Assembly: GCA_963969345.1 (NCBI GenBank)
Contig: OZ017770.1
Location: forward strand, 9,852,180-9,916,179
Direction: 5' to 3'
DNA: 64,000 nt
Source: Turbatrix aceti
Taxonomy: Eukaryota; Nematoda; Chromadorea; Rhabditida; Panagrolaimidae
Below, one piece after another: positions 1 to 13,200 of the stretch (the stretch's first letter is position 1; each line of letters opens with the position of its first letter). Under the pieces are notes generated by a model that was not told the DNA's origin, searched no databases, and saw only the letters and a list, made by a program, of their open reading frames with translations. A program made the translations under genes and the position numbers.

Positions 1-1
1 T

Positions 2-64
2 TATGACATTGATGATATTTCACGCTATTTTTGGGGCTTCTTTAAGAAGGAGGGGATCAATTAG
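2..64 (+). CDS. Possible C-terminal end of a gene cut by the window edge
   Basis: An open frame enters from the left edge and ends at TAG 62-64. It gives about 20 residues with an aromatic and basic composition (YDIDDISRYFWGFF followed by KKEGIN), which looks more like a protein tail than the AT-rich sequence that follows. No family can be named from so little. A chance open frame is equally possible because only 63 bases are available. Confidence 0.3.
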   Translation, partial: YDIDDISRYFWGFFKKEGIN

Positions 65-3000
65 TTGCAAATTATAATTATTGAGCCAAATCTGTCTTGA
101 CAAGAAGGGTGAAAGCGAGGGGTAAGTATATAATTTTTTTTATTCGTTAAAAAAAAGTTAATTACAATTCAAAATGAGGAAGAATTTAAACTTACAACAT
201 TTTTTTGCAACGGTCTCTTGAATGTTTTGGGACCTTGAATGGCTAAAATGTAAATTCATATTGATTAGCTTGTAGTTGTTGTGCCCAGGAGATTGTTAAA
301 ACAAGGAATGTATTTATTTTTCTTTCTGACTCCTTAAATTTATAAGACAAAAAATAAATTAATTTTTTTTCATCATCCAATAGACGAGTCCAATTCAATA
401 GGATGTGTGGGTTCAATGAGTTAGTAGTCCAAATAATACTCCAGGAATAAAAAAAAACACAAAAATTTGATTTTGTTTCAATTGAACATGTTTAGACAAC
501 AATTAAAATAAGAAAAAAAGTCATCATGCTGCCAGAAATATTCCAAAGCTTGAAAATGGGGAAATCAATTTACTCCTTCTCATTTTTTTCTCTCAAGCTA
601 ACGTACTCAGGAGACAAAACTTTTTTTTGTGATATAAAACCCTGGGAATCCTACAGCCTACGATATTCTAAAGACAAAAAAATACGCATTTTAGGGTGTA
701 TATTTTACTCGCAAAAGTCGTATTTTAAAATAAATATATTAATGAAAGATATAAACATTAAAAGAAGACGCACAAGTATGTATACATTTAAACAAAATTT
801 GCTACATATACTAATAAGAGTTTGCATGTCAACAAGGACCTTATATGAGTACAAACATATAAACAACACACAAAAAAAACGGTTTCCATGAACCAACGAC
901 ATTTGTGATACCTCGTATATTAGTGATAATATGCATGTATGCCAAGTCAAAGTGGTTTCCCTTCCTTGTTGCTTCAAAATGTATTCATTCAAACCGAAAA
1001 AAAGTGCAGGGAATTCAAATGAGTTTGATCGGTGGACAAGAAAACTATAGACCTACTAGAAAATATTATGTCCTACTAATGACAGATGAAATGAAAAACC
1101 CAGAATGACGAAACCCCTAAAGAAAAAAATTATTTTAAATTGGGATTATATTATTTTTTTGGAAATTCGGCATAACGATGTGTAAACAAAGAAAAAAAAC
1201 AATAAAAAACAGAGATTTTGATTAAAACACCAAAAATTGAAAAAAATGAATACACGTTGGACTAAGTTTTTTTTTTATTCGTAATTGTAAGACAATTACA
1301 CCCCCTTAGCGGGTATTACCGAGATACATTAAGCCTGTTTTTGAGATAAAATATACGTACATTACTATATTGTCAATGCGTGCACAATTTATATTTTATT
1401 TTCTTTAAGTGCAAAAAAATTTTTCAGCAAGTAATTCTTTTTTGCTGTAAAAAAATGAAATATTTATTTTGGATACTTATTTTGGTTCAAAACAGGCATT
1501 TTGAATATTCAAATGACATGATGCTGGTTTAAATTTTTTTATGGGTCTATGAATGTGAAAAATATATTTTGCTACATTTGTTGGATTTTTTAAATATTTT
1601 ATTTCCACAATTGTAAAAAATTTGTGAAATCTACCGTACTTATGTACCCCTCTCTGCTTCAACGGAAAAAATACCCCCCACGTCAATAATGCCCTGTCAA
1701 AAGAAAAAAATCAACCCAAAAAAGTCATAAAATATCTGGACCAGAAGACATTTATCTTCAACTTGACAAACTCATAAACGAGGATTCCATTTGTCAAAAA
1801 GTATAATATATGAGTGTATTTGTATGTGTGTCTGTTTGCAGAGGCCTTAAAATATGTTTCATTTAAAGGGGAGAAAATATAGTGTCGTATTAGTTAGAGC
1901 GTCTTATGTATTGTTAAGAAGCAAACATTTAGCACGGATGGTTTGTTATACTTTTTCCCCTCCCCAACAAATAAATTGCCATTGTTTTTTTTTGTCATTG
2001 TTGGTAGAAATGCTTATTATTACTAATTTCTTTTGAGAATTGTTACATTATTAATCGACGTACTAATAAATATTTGGCAATTATGCCAATTTGTGGTTTC
2101 CAAATTTTTAAGCCAAAAAAATATTTCCAGGTAGATTTTTAAAATTATTCCCCCCACATTTTTGATTGATCAAAAAAATTTATCGCCGATGCTAAAGTTT
2201 TTTTCTTTTGGAAACGAACCCCGTCAACATTCTCTCACGGTAGCATTAATAAAATTGCAGAAAAAAAGATGTTACTTTCCATGAACCAAGCATTTTTTGT
2301 GATACTTGATTTGCAGCCGCCCTCTCCGTCTCCCTGTCCTGTCTCAGTAGAGGGAAGTTTTTGGGGGTGAGAACGGCATTTTTCTTATGTTGAAAAAAAT
2401 TGCAGAGAATATCCAAAATTTTTGCTATATAATGTAATTTAATTCGCATTTCATTTCATTTCAGTTTCAACACCAGAGCTTTTGGGATGAAAAAAATCGA
2501 ATAGCTGCCAAAGTTTATATCTATAAATTTGTCAGTTTTTTTCCGTTTTTGCCATGGCGGTTTTATTATTTTTTTGTTATTTATTAGCGTTATTTTGCTT
2601 TCATACGTGTATAAGGTGAAAAAAAAGACCCATTTACTACATACATCTATAAACTCTGCCAAACTTCCAAAAATCTACCGGCGGTGCTTTTTGAACACTT
2701 CCTTCTTTTCATTTTTTTCTCAAAAGTACGGAACAACAAAATAGTCCCGCTTATGCTTTTATATTATATTCCTTGTTATAATATCTATAGCTTTTGCAAT
2801 AGGATATTTATATCCGGACTACCAGTATTGCTACAAAAAATATATAACAAAATAAAAAAATTTGTATCAGCTTACAACTGTGATCAAAAATTTATGGGGT
2901 TGTGTTTGTTTGTCTTTGATCCAATTTTATATCTTTCCAGGTTGTTTTTTTATCTACGTTGTGTAAAAAAATTTCTTCAGGCGTTTTCATTCTTCTTCTA

Positions 3001-3352
3001 GGAAGAAAATTTTTTGTCGACGATTAAACAAAAATTTTTATTGCGTATAAGTTTACGCCATTGTGTTATGGAATATGTAATAAGATAAAATGTTTGAATA
3101 CGCTGATGAAGAAAAAAAGCTTTCTGTTTTTGCCGATGGCGACGTATTATTTACGTAAAATCATTTCACGTATCGATAATAGACAAAGACAGGCATCTGG
3201 ATGTCTCATAAGTTTTTTTTTATCTAAATAAATTTATCACATTAAGTACTTGCTTGCGTTTTTGAGAACACACAGAATATAGAAGAATAAAAAGGGTTCC
3301 GCGTTTTTTATTATTCAGAAGTGTGTTCTAAGTTCTTCAAAAATTTTTTTAG
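65..3352. other. AT-rich stretch with no gene seen
   Basis: About 3.3 kb of very AT-rich sequence with long A and T runs. The short open frames in it have low-complexity compositions and are not linked by convincing splice sites. It probably contains the promoter of the receptor gene that starts at 3422. A TTTTTTTAG acceptor-like site lies about 70 nt before that start codon and could be a trans-splice site. Confidence 0.6.
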
Positions 3353-3421
3353 AAAGCACGTTAATCTGTCCTAAATGCCTTGCAATTGAGTCTCCATTCT
3401 TCGCGGTAAGAAAGAACAAAG

Positions 3422-6400
3422 ATGTCATACATGGTCGACGGTTATTATGATTCAGATGTCGTTATCCTGCCAGACGATGAATTGTCGTAAGTTTTTCACT
3501 TTTTTTTGGTCAAACTACATACTAATATTGTCCCTGATTTGTCTTGAATAATTGAAGAAACTTGATAGAATGCAAATTGTAACTCCATTTTATTTTCAAT
3601 TCACCAATTAATACCAAATCGGAGAAAATGTTGATGAGTTGTGTTAGGGTGCTTAAACAGTTTCTCTTAAAAAAATTTCATGCGAAGAACCCTTTGGATT
3701 AAGAAGTTTTTTTGTCTTAGCACAAAAAAAAAGAATAGGACAATACGGTGCTTTTTTTGTCCTGCAATCATTCTTGAAGAATGAAAGACAGAATGAACCC
3801 CATTTTATGAGGTGGACAATTTATTACAAAATGTGGCATAACAGACAAACTGGGATTTAGCCATTAGAAATCACAGCGTTTTTTTTTTGCAAAGTTACAT
3901 GCAATTACTTATAATTTATTCCCAAAGGGTTGGGAAAAAAAATTAAGGTGCCACGGGGTAGGGTTGTTCGCGAGAGGAGTTTCACTACTTCCTCTGATGA
4001 GTCTGATGTTCCATGTATCTTCATTTAGTTCGCTCTATCTCTCCCTGCAAAGCGCTGCTACTTATTTCGATTACCCCACCCGTAAATAGTAAAAATACCC
4101 GGGTTTCGTCTTTCCTCCTTATTTTTTTCGAGCTAACCGATTGCTTCCTCGGTTAAATGGAAGTTATACTCTGACATTGAGAAACGCAAAAAAAGGAGAG
4201 AAAAAAAAAGAAAAGAAAAAGATTTTTGTCGGGCATCTCTTAAGCATCATGCTCCGCCTACTATTTCTGAGAGTGCTTAGATAACAACTTGTCTTCACTT
4301 TTCAAACCTTTTAGCGTTAACGGAATTTTAACTTGTAATATATCAGATATACAGTGAAGCGTATTCAATTTGTTGCCATATATTATCCATTCTTTTCTTA
4401 TTATTTTCGCTGTACTTGTTTTATGATAATTGATTGGCGCTTTTCTATCTATTGCTAAGGCAGCATTATTCTGTTTTTGCGTGGATGGACGACAACCTTT
4501 TACAACAACACAACAGTACATGTTCCAATCGTTATTGTTGTCTTTCTTCTGGAAACGACTAATATACTAATTCTGTGGTATAAAAATATTATTTACCTCT
4601 CTGATCGGGAATATCTTATTTTATCCTGCGTCTTATGTTTCAGCTTCATGAACCCGCAGAACAGACAGGATTTTAATGATACCAGGTGTGTTGGGGTGTT
4701 TTTTAAGAACTTTGCGGCTCTAAAATTTTTATTCTGCTTCCTACATATGTATTTTCATTTTTTGTTGCAAAAATCAGTAGTTCCGTATTTAATTTGTTTA
4801 TTACGGTATCAATTCATTAAGATAAATAATATTGCAAAAAAAGCTATTTCGTGGTTGGTTGCTGCAGTATATGATAATGCGGATGGGCAAACTTATTTGT
4901 TATGAAACAGATGGACGATTTCGTACCCTATTAGTTTATTTGACGTCGGTCGTATACTAGCTGCAGCGTAAAAGACAAACACAATCTTTTACATCCGCGT
5001 TTAAAATAATATAAAAAATGATTGAATAAGAAGTTGTGAAATGACAACTTCTGAATTTTTATTTATCGTCAAAAAAAAAACTTCTCTGCGGTGACTCAAA
5101 GTCAATTGCTTTGATTGAATATGCGTTACGTTGTTTTTAGAGGGCAGATAGGCGTGCATTTTTTAAGAAAACAAAATAAATAAATAAATATACTTGGCAC
5201 AATTAGAAATTTTAATTCATTCATTGTCACTTCTTGATGCTGCCTGATTTCTGTCCTCAAAGTTTTTGCAACTTTACATTGTCTACGAATTTTTAAAATT
5301 TAGATTCAAATGAAAAAAAAAGTTGATGTTCTCAAAAAAAACAAGTACAGTAGAAAAGATGGGAGTAGAGGATGAAAAAAATGAGTCATGCGCTACTGTG
5401 TGTCTGCAAGTTTGTGTCTGTGTATGTGAGTGAAGACACAATACATGCAAAGCTTTTCTTTTTTCTTTTCACTCAATTGTACAATTAATGTGTAATCTAT
5501 AATTTTTTTTGTTTTACACACGATGTTTTGCAGCGCCACGGGGCAATCCCAAGACGACATAATCGTTGTTACAACATGGCTTTTGATGTTATCATACGCA
5601 TTGGTGTCAAATATTTTGATTGTCTATGGCATACTCAAGAATCACGCTATGCGATCTGCTACCAGGTATGTAAAAATTTTTTTTTTCATAAAAATAAATA
5701 TGCACGTATGTATATCTACAAAATTTATGCTCTTTAGCTACTGGTTCATAATTTCCCTTGCCGTATGCGACCTCGTGATGATAATTATCAGCCTTATACA
5801 CCTGGTACCTGCAACTGCCTTTCACGATGCCTTTTTGAATTATAACTCCAGCAGAAATACCAATATGCTGTTTGTCTACAACCTTTTTTGGTACTCGGGT
5901 GTACTGCAGCTAAGTTTGATGGCGGGAAATCGGTTAGTTTTTTTTCCTCAAAAAAAAACAACATCAACAGTTCTCCAATTTCAATGTTTTTTTTGCTTTT
6001 TTTTTCAGTTTTGTAAGCATTGTGTATCCTATGGAATATAAATACCTATTTTCACCCCATCGATCAATAATGATTCTTATTTTTATGTATTTTTTGGGAT
6101 TTTTATCATCACTACCTACGCTACACGAATGCTGTCATACGCTTTGGGATGGTCATGCGTACATCACAAAATACGAAAATGCAGAAACGTGGTGAGTTTT
6201 TTGTGCTTTAAAATTATTCTGGGCACTTGTAATAATTTTTAACGAAGAAAAAACATTTTTTTAACATTCAAAATTTTTTTTCTGAATTTTTATAATGAAA
6301 AATAATTTTTTTGTTCAATAAAAAAAATATTTTTGTGATGCTTCAAAAAATTATTTCACAGTAACGATTATAAGATATAAGACCACTGCCATTAGCCCAA

Positions 6401-7935
6401 CAGTTGGTGTCTATTGTTTAACAACAACGGCATTGGGCGGATTAAGGCAGCTAAATAAATAAATAAATACACATGCAAAAACTCCAAAGAACATAATGGT
6501 TCTTCTTTTGTAAGCCTTGTGAGAGAATTATTAAACAACTGCTGACCATGGGTGGCACGGTTGGCATGCAGGCATGCAATCTGTCTTTTCATGGGTGCAA
6601 AAATAATTGTAATATGTACAGTTAAATCCAAAAAAAAAATCTAAATAAAAAAAATAATAATTTGTTAATCTTTCATGCAGGTATAAATATGTCGACATGA
6701 CAATAAACTCACTGTCGCTGATTGTCATGGTATTTTCCTACGCAGTAATTATTTACAAGGTACGAGAAAGCGGCAGAGCAATGGCTAAGTATCAGCTTAC
6801 TATTCGTACAAGGGTAAGGCAATTGAGAAGACCAATATTAGATGTGCAAAAAGAAATTGTTCGAAAAAAATCTGTTTTCAAAAATTTTCTGGCAGGCCAC
6901 GGGGATTTGTTTTCAGCCCTGGGGCATGTCTGAAGAGTAAGATGTTTACAAAACGTGGTTTTTGAGTTTTCATTATGCACATTTTTACTGATTTAAAAAT
7001 TTTTTGAACTTTTTTCAATTTTTGACCTTTGAAATTGTGCATTTTTTTTAGAAAAAGAGAAACTGCATTTTTTTAGAAAAAGAAAAAAATGTTCATTTAA
7101 AAAAAAAAGAAATTGCGCATTTAAAAAAAAACAGCATCGCTGGTGGTTAAAAATTTGAAATTATTTGATTCATAAAAAAAGCGAATAGAAAAAAATGACA
7201 TTTCAGTTACTTTTTCAACAACAGGCTCAACAAATGAACGGTTCCAACGGTCACGATGGAGTTGTACGTGCAGCTTCCATTCGACCACCGCGATCACACG
7301 TTTCAAAGAAGGAAATGAGGTTATTTATCCAGGTGCGTGTTTTTTAATTCCTTCTGCCTTTGTCCACCAGGTCAACAAAAACACTCCTATTTCAGTTCTT
7401 TGTTGTCTCAGTTGTATTTTTAATAACATGGGCGACTTGGCAATGGATGCCTCTTATATTTTCCTCCAAGTGGGCCCATTTTGCCATGACATCGCTCTTT
7501 TTCATCAACAACTCAATCAATCCTACGGTTTATTTTCTATTCAATACCCAATTGAGACGCGAGCTAAATTATCTTTTTTGTCGCACGCATGCTATAAGCT
7601 CACAGAGTCACCGAAAGCGAACTCTTGGCCGAAATGCAAACCAGCTCAACAACCAAGATAACACTCATCTCGCCAACAGTGTAGTCGCGTCATCAACGAT
7701 GAGCAATGCAAATGAGCTATCCAATAGTTCATCAAGTTCCACTGATTATACGTACAAAGATCACAAGCGATACCTCATTCAGAACGGAACGACAGCAGCT
7801 GTGACGGTCAACAAATCGTCATCTAAGCACGCTTGCAAGACAAATATATCACTCAAAACTTCCAAGAACGCTGGCAAAGTTGTTGCACAGAGTATGACGA
7901 CGTCTGCATCGGCGCATGGACTTAGTGTACTCTGA
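3422..7935 (+). CDS. Rhodopsin-like seven-transmembrane receptor, nematode Srx-like
   Basis: Eight inferred exons join in frame to 471 residues: 3422-3486, 4644-4685, 5534-5665, 5738-5932, 6009-6191, 6681-6813, 7207-7332, 7396-7935. The first two exons encode a short acidic extracellular N-terminus; the 42-nt second exon adds an NDT glycosylation site. Seven hydrophobic segments follow. TM3 ends GNRFVSIVYP, an NRF variant in place of DRY. TM6 is followed by TWATWQWMP, and TM7 carries NNSINPTVYFLF, the NPxxY motif. The third intracellular loop is Gln-rich and the tail is long and rich in Ser, Asn and Thr. The NRF-VYP pattern and a Trp before TM5 resemble nematode Srx-type receptors; the ligand cannot be told. 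Introns 1 and 2 are about 1.2 and 0.8 kb. The join of the first two exons rests on splice sites and frame alone. It faces the amine receptor tail-to-tail. Confidence 0.78.
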
Positions 7936-8118
7936 CGAGTACAAATTCGCATCGGCTTCACGCTTTCAGATACTTTATTCAACGGGTGGGGTTAAGATTT
8001 CTCAGAATTTATATATACTTCAGTTTGTTTGTTAAAAATTATGTTTTATGACCGTGTACATTACGTGTCATTCTCGGTGCGCAGTCTTTTTTCTCTGATT
8101 TGTTGCAAATGTGTGTAA

Positions 8119-8124
8119 AATAAA
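8119..8124 (+). promoter_or_regulatory. Poly(A) signal of the Srx-like receptor gene
   Basis: AATAAA lies 184 nt after the stop codon at 7935, in the gap between two convergent receptor genes. It is the first canonical hexamer after that stop that I see. Confidence 0.55.
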
Positions 8125-8143
8125 ATTAACCGGAAAGTTGTGC

Positions 8144-8149
8144 TTTATT
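8144..8149 (-). promoter_or_regulatory. Poly(A) signal of the amine receptor gene
   Basis: TTTATT on the plus strand reads AATAAA on the minus strand, 95 nt beyond the stop at 8244. It lies 20 bp from the plus-strand signal, so the two 3' ends probably overlap slightly. Confidence 0.5.
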
Positions 8150-8243
8150 AACAAACGTATACAAGTATCAGTTCCGGTGTTCACCCGAATTTGATTATAA
8201 ATTGGTTAAATCGTAATAAGCTTTTTTGTTGATATGGCCAAAG

Positions 8244-10251
8244 CTAAATAAAATGTTCGCGTATAGAAAGTATGTATCGTTGATTTTTGCGAAGTTGTCG
8301 ACACAGAGCACGTTTGAATTCCCGATTGAATACGGTGTATATGACAGGATTTATACCAGAATTACCTAAAAACCGACAGTTTGATCTGAAATTCCAAAAA
8401 AAAGAAAACTTACAGTATCCAAGCCAGAAAAAAAATTTAAAAATAATAGCCGGAGCTTCGTATCCAAAAGCACCAAGGACGTACATGACCTTAAAATATT
8501 AATTATGCCACTTATTGCGTGTTGGACCAAAAAAATGGTAGCTTACAAAAAAAGGTAACCAGCTGGCGATAAATGCCGTCAAAATCAGACCAAGCAGGAG
8601 TGTTGCTTGTCTTTCTTTAGCCTTGAGCAACTTTTTTCTCTTATCTGTTTGCTTTTCACCATTCACGTCTTTGTTGTTATCCATGGATGCCTTGAGATTG
8701 CCTTGTATATCCTTATTACTGCCACACTAAAAAAGAGAAAAAAAATAATACAAGTGGTGTAAAGCTTATGTACTGGGAATCAATTTAAATTGGTGACAGA
8801 AGAATGATACTTACCATATTGCGTTGCTGCTGATATGCTCCGTACATTTTTGAGAGTCCATTTGCGTTGGCGGAATGATTAACTTGTGTATTGCTTCCAA
8901 TTGTATTTCCCTTTTCGGCAAAATTTTCGCACAATGGCTGATTCTGAAAAATAACCGTGCAATTTAGTTTTTGTTCGTTCCTCATTTTCTGTTAAATGTC
9001 AAAAAAAATATATTAGCAACTTGACTCCTCGTGACTGCATCTTTTTTTCCCTTTTGTTGTTTTCAAAAAGTCGTAATACTCCCTATTTTTGTTAAATGCC
9101 CTGTGACTCATATGATACGTTCACGAATGAGTGAGTTGCACTCGCACTTGGGAGCCAACCAATATGGTACGACATACATCACATCCGGATTTAATTAAAG
9201 TTGTTTCGAGCAAGGGTATGCTTTGTGACGCCACAACTAGAAAAAGAAAGTTGTTAGAATTCATATTTTTCAGACAAATGCTGTTTTTTCCACCCACCTG
9301 ATGATTTTCCGTTGTCTGAATGCGGACGTGAAATGGCAGCCAACTGGCAGAGCGTTTTATCAGTACGCTCTGTTTCCTTGATTCTCTGTCTGTTGTGGTG
9401 ACGAGTTATGGAGTATATCCGCCAGTAGACAATCACCAGAATGATAACCGGGATGTAAAAAGATCCCAGTGATGAATACAAAACGTAGCCTAAATCACTG
9501 CTAACCGTACAGAGACCGGGTTCTCGGGGCTGATGCCATCCAAGAATTGGAGGTAGACAAATGAGCAGGGATACGGTCCATGCGACACCTAAAAAAAGAA
9601 ATGTAGTCTATGATAGTACATACTATGTCTTTTTTTAGTTATCTACCAATCATAATGGATATTCTCTGGGGAGTTCGACGACTCGGATATGTCAGGGGAT
9701 GAGTGACTGACCAGTACCGATCAAGAGAAATTATGCAAATATGCAGAATGGATGCGGTGACAAAGAGTACGTCAAGTGCCAGCCACAATTCGCACAATAC
9801 GTTTCCTGTAACCAATTCATATTCTAAATTTATTACAAATACCAAGATTTAAACTTACCAAGTACCCATACACCAATTATTTCATACGTCATTGTCAGTG
9901 GCATGACTAGGAGGCCTACCAGTAGATCAGCAACGGCAAGGGATACGATAAGCCAGTTTTGTCTTTGTGTTCGTAGTTTGTGATCATTATTCACAGTCAG
10001 CACCACGAGCAGGTTGCCAAGAACGATAATCTGTAAAAAAACTATTTTAAATCAGAAAAAAAAGGAGGAAGTATAATGAAAAAGCCTACCAGCATGACTA
10101 TTAGCATGAATGCTATGGTAAAAAATGCCGTAGTCAATGACAGACAGGATGGCCACGGTGAATTATTTTCACACGAAATATTGTGCAATTGTTTCCAATT
10201 TAAATCCAAATCTGCGATTTCGTCTTGCATGACGATGACGATTGTTTGCAT
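8244..10251 (-). CDS. Biogenic-amine G-protein-coupled receptor (octopamine, tyramine or serotonin type)
   Basis: Nine inferred exons (minus, 5' to 3'): 10090-10251, 9859-10030, 9647-9823, 9298-9588, 9178-9236, 8815-8943, 8547-8726, 8414-8489, 8244-8365, giving 455 residues. The N-terminus has NIS and NNS glycosylation sites. TM2 has the [10 protein letters not shown] signature. TM3 holds the amine-binding Asp (WLALDVLF, Asp about 129) and DRYWSV at about 146. TM5 contains SSLGSFYIP, with serines expected to contact a catechol or phenol ring. TM6 reads FIASWLPFF and TM7 reads [12 protein letters not shown]. These residues place it firmly among aminergic receptors. The SFYIP stretch and the DRYWSV motif suggest octopamine/tyramine receptors, but serotonin receptors are not excluded. 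The intron at 8366-8413 is only 48 bp. The start is the first in-frame ATG; a second Met follows seven codons later. Confidence 0.9.
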
Positions 10252-13200
10252 ATGTATGAAAAATGTTCAAAGGCCAATGTTCACGACAAAAACGCAGACA
10301 CAAAATAAAACTCGTGAATTCAAGTAAAATTCAGGAGTAAAATTTTATAAAAATTTTTTTACATCAACAAATTTTTTTTGCTTACTTGTAGCCAAAAAAA
10401 ATATTTGATAGAAATAAAAATGGTGCTTTCGCTCGTTCTATTGAGTAATAATTATGCTTCCGGTAGTCAGTTAATGAAATTCTTCTGTTAATAATAACAG
10501 CAACAGAATAAAAATTATCTTTAGTTTTGATTCCATCTTTTTCTAGCCAAAGACTGAAAAAAATTGGATTTTAATTGATAACCAGCTCGTGACGAGTAAC
10601 TTCAAATACAGACACCGTAATAATTTATTGTATACAACTTTTTTTTCAGAATGAAATAAAAGTAAAGTGCAAAAATAAAATGTTACACGTGAATTGAAAA
10701 ATTGCATTATGCCACAAATGAACAAAAAACACCGAGGCAAAGGTATAAGTTTATGCGTACGCGGAACACTAACAAATTACCGGCCAACATTGACATCATG
10801 GCCAGGAACTCTGAATCACCATAGTATTTGACACATTAGCAGCGTTTGTCACGAATGATATACTTCCCACGTCGGTCCGGAGGGGTACTCGAGACTTTTT
10901 TAGACAATCAACGGCAAATTATTGTAAATGTAAATGTACTAAGCGCCCACCCCTCTTGGTTATTGTTGAATGAGGAGTTAAAGGGTGAGAGAACAACGAA
11001 CAATGGCGTGGTAAAAACGCAATAAAATTTTAGGTTCCTCGAAGTATATCACTACAAAATATTTTTTTTTCTATTTTTTTTCATTTTTTAGAGTAACCCA
11101 TGTGGCGTAGACTGAACGCTTTGTATAATAGATAGATATTTTCTTTGGTCTAACGAGATACATATTATTAATTGCTAACAAGGATATCATTTCATTGATT
11201 TCAATAATTTTGCGTAAAAGACACTTTTTTTTGATGCGGAATAATTAAATAATTCCCCCGGGCTTTTAAAGATATTTTACAAGAAAAATAAATCCAAACG
11301 CAACAGCATGACGGACTTAAAAATGAATTTATGAAACGAAGGTGAGAATGAATCTCTTGCTCCTAAAGCATGAACAGCATGCAATCCCAAAAACCTTTTA
11401 ATTAATCACAAAGTGTAAGCGAACAGATTATTTAGATGAAAGGCTCTATCTCCAGACTTATCGTCCGTATTCCGTGAAGTGACAACAGGCGAACAGGCGA
11501 CAGCTAGGATGAAAAAAAATTTTCTAACTCCAAACATAGGAATTTAAAATTTTTTTCCAAAATGACTTTTTTCAGCGGTAGACGGGCGTCTGTGGAAAAG
11601 AAAACAAAAACACGTAAGGCTTCGGGATAAAAAAACAAGATCATAGAATTTTTTTTTGTTAAAAAAGCAAATTGGCCATAAAAAAGAAAAAGGGGAGAGC
11701 AGAGCAAACCCCTATTTGTGATGTGATTGAGTGTTCCTTTCGCGGGTCCTTACAAATTTTTTGGGCACGTGCCCGAAAAAAGCGAACGTGTTTGTTTGCA
11801 CCTTTCTTTCTTATTAGTACTCTTTTCTTCAATCATTAAAATGTAAGTAGATAATTACCGAAACATCTACATACATAAGCTTAACACCAAAAAAAGAATG
11901 AAAAGAGGCCAACAATACAATATCAGTGTGAACATGGCAGGATGAGCCTGCAGGACAGGGAGGCGAAGCCAGAGAGTTGGTTCCCGTGTCCCTGACACCC
12001 CACAAAATTCCATGAGGTCCCTCCATCGATGCCCCCGGACGAGCCAGGCTCTCTTCTGTCTGCAGACAGGACGGCGATGGCGGTGAGCATTAAAAAAAAG
12101 GAGAAATTCAAAGATGGCCCAACCTTTGACAAAAAAAAGTAGTATGCTGCTTAGTAGTTGCCACAACTCACGCAACTCTATCACACACAATACAGGGAAG
12201 TGCCCCGTCTCGCGGACAACAGGAGAGGAAAAAAAATAAGAATGCTGGTTAGATACGAGAGTTATAAGCATTCATACGTTCAAAATAGTTGTAAGAAAAA
12301 CTATTTGAAAGAGCTGTATGTTCCACGGATGACGACAATGATGCGTTGGTGCGCAGAAGGAAAAAAATTTTCTTTTCCTATTTTTTAGAAAAGCCAATAG
12401 CACGATAAAGTTTGGCTTCACGACGATGCACCTTGGATACAGAGATTTGTAAAAATCCTGCTGCACCTTAGTTTCGTTTCGGTAGTGCAAAAGGTAAATA
12501 AATAAATAAATAGTTTCAAATCAGACAGTTTTCATACCTAATTTGGTAAATAAGTGAGTAACGCCCGTTCTTAATCCAATTTTAGCGACTAAAAAGTGCC
12601 TGGTAAAATTGGTACCGTGTTGAACAAAATAACAATAATTGAAAAAAAAATATATATAAAAGAAAATAAATAGCAAAACAATATTTTCAATCCTAGGTAA
12701 AGACTTTGTGATAGATTTTTGAATAGAGTGAGAAAAGCGACCTTTATAGCGAAAAATCCAGTGTTAAGGTTAACCCAAAGATTTTTTTCACACGTCGTAG
12801 TAATAAACAAAACATCATTAATTGGAGACTGAAAAAAAAGAAGAAAAATTCCTTTTCTTCGATGGTGGTATAACAGGCAGAAAGCGATGATGGGTGCTGC
12901 CGTTGTGTCGCAGCTATTATAAATTGTTCGTCAAAAAAAATTATTTTAATTAACGCGAAAAAAAGTAGTAAATCTAAACATGGCAACTTGGTTATAGTCA
13001 AGTGTTTTTGACAGCGAAAAACAAAATTGTGCGAAAATGATTCTTATTGAAAATGTGTGTGTGTGTGTTAATAAATAATTATTTCATCATTCGTAAAAAA
13101 AATTAAGACATCTTTTTCGTTAAATAACTTGATGTCACGATACCATTAATTATTTTAGTACAAAAAAGTTTTCTCGAATCATAAAAAAATGTATGTACAG

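Noticed and set aside
4477..4905. A 142-codon open frame inside an intron of the Srx-like receptor
   Set aside because: Hydrophobic low-complexity composition from AT-rich DNA. Only the 42-nt piece at 4644-4685 is bounded by good splice sites and fits the receptor frame.
11867..12271. A 134-codon minus-strand open frame in the 10-15 kb gap
   Set aside because: No ATG-supported start with coding-like composition, no domain, and poly(T) stretches inside. Several frames are open at once, as in non-coding GC-mixed DNA.
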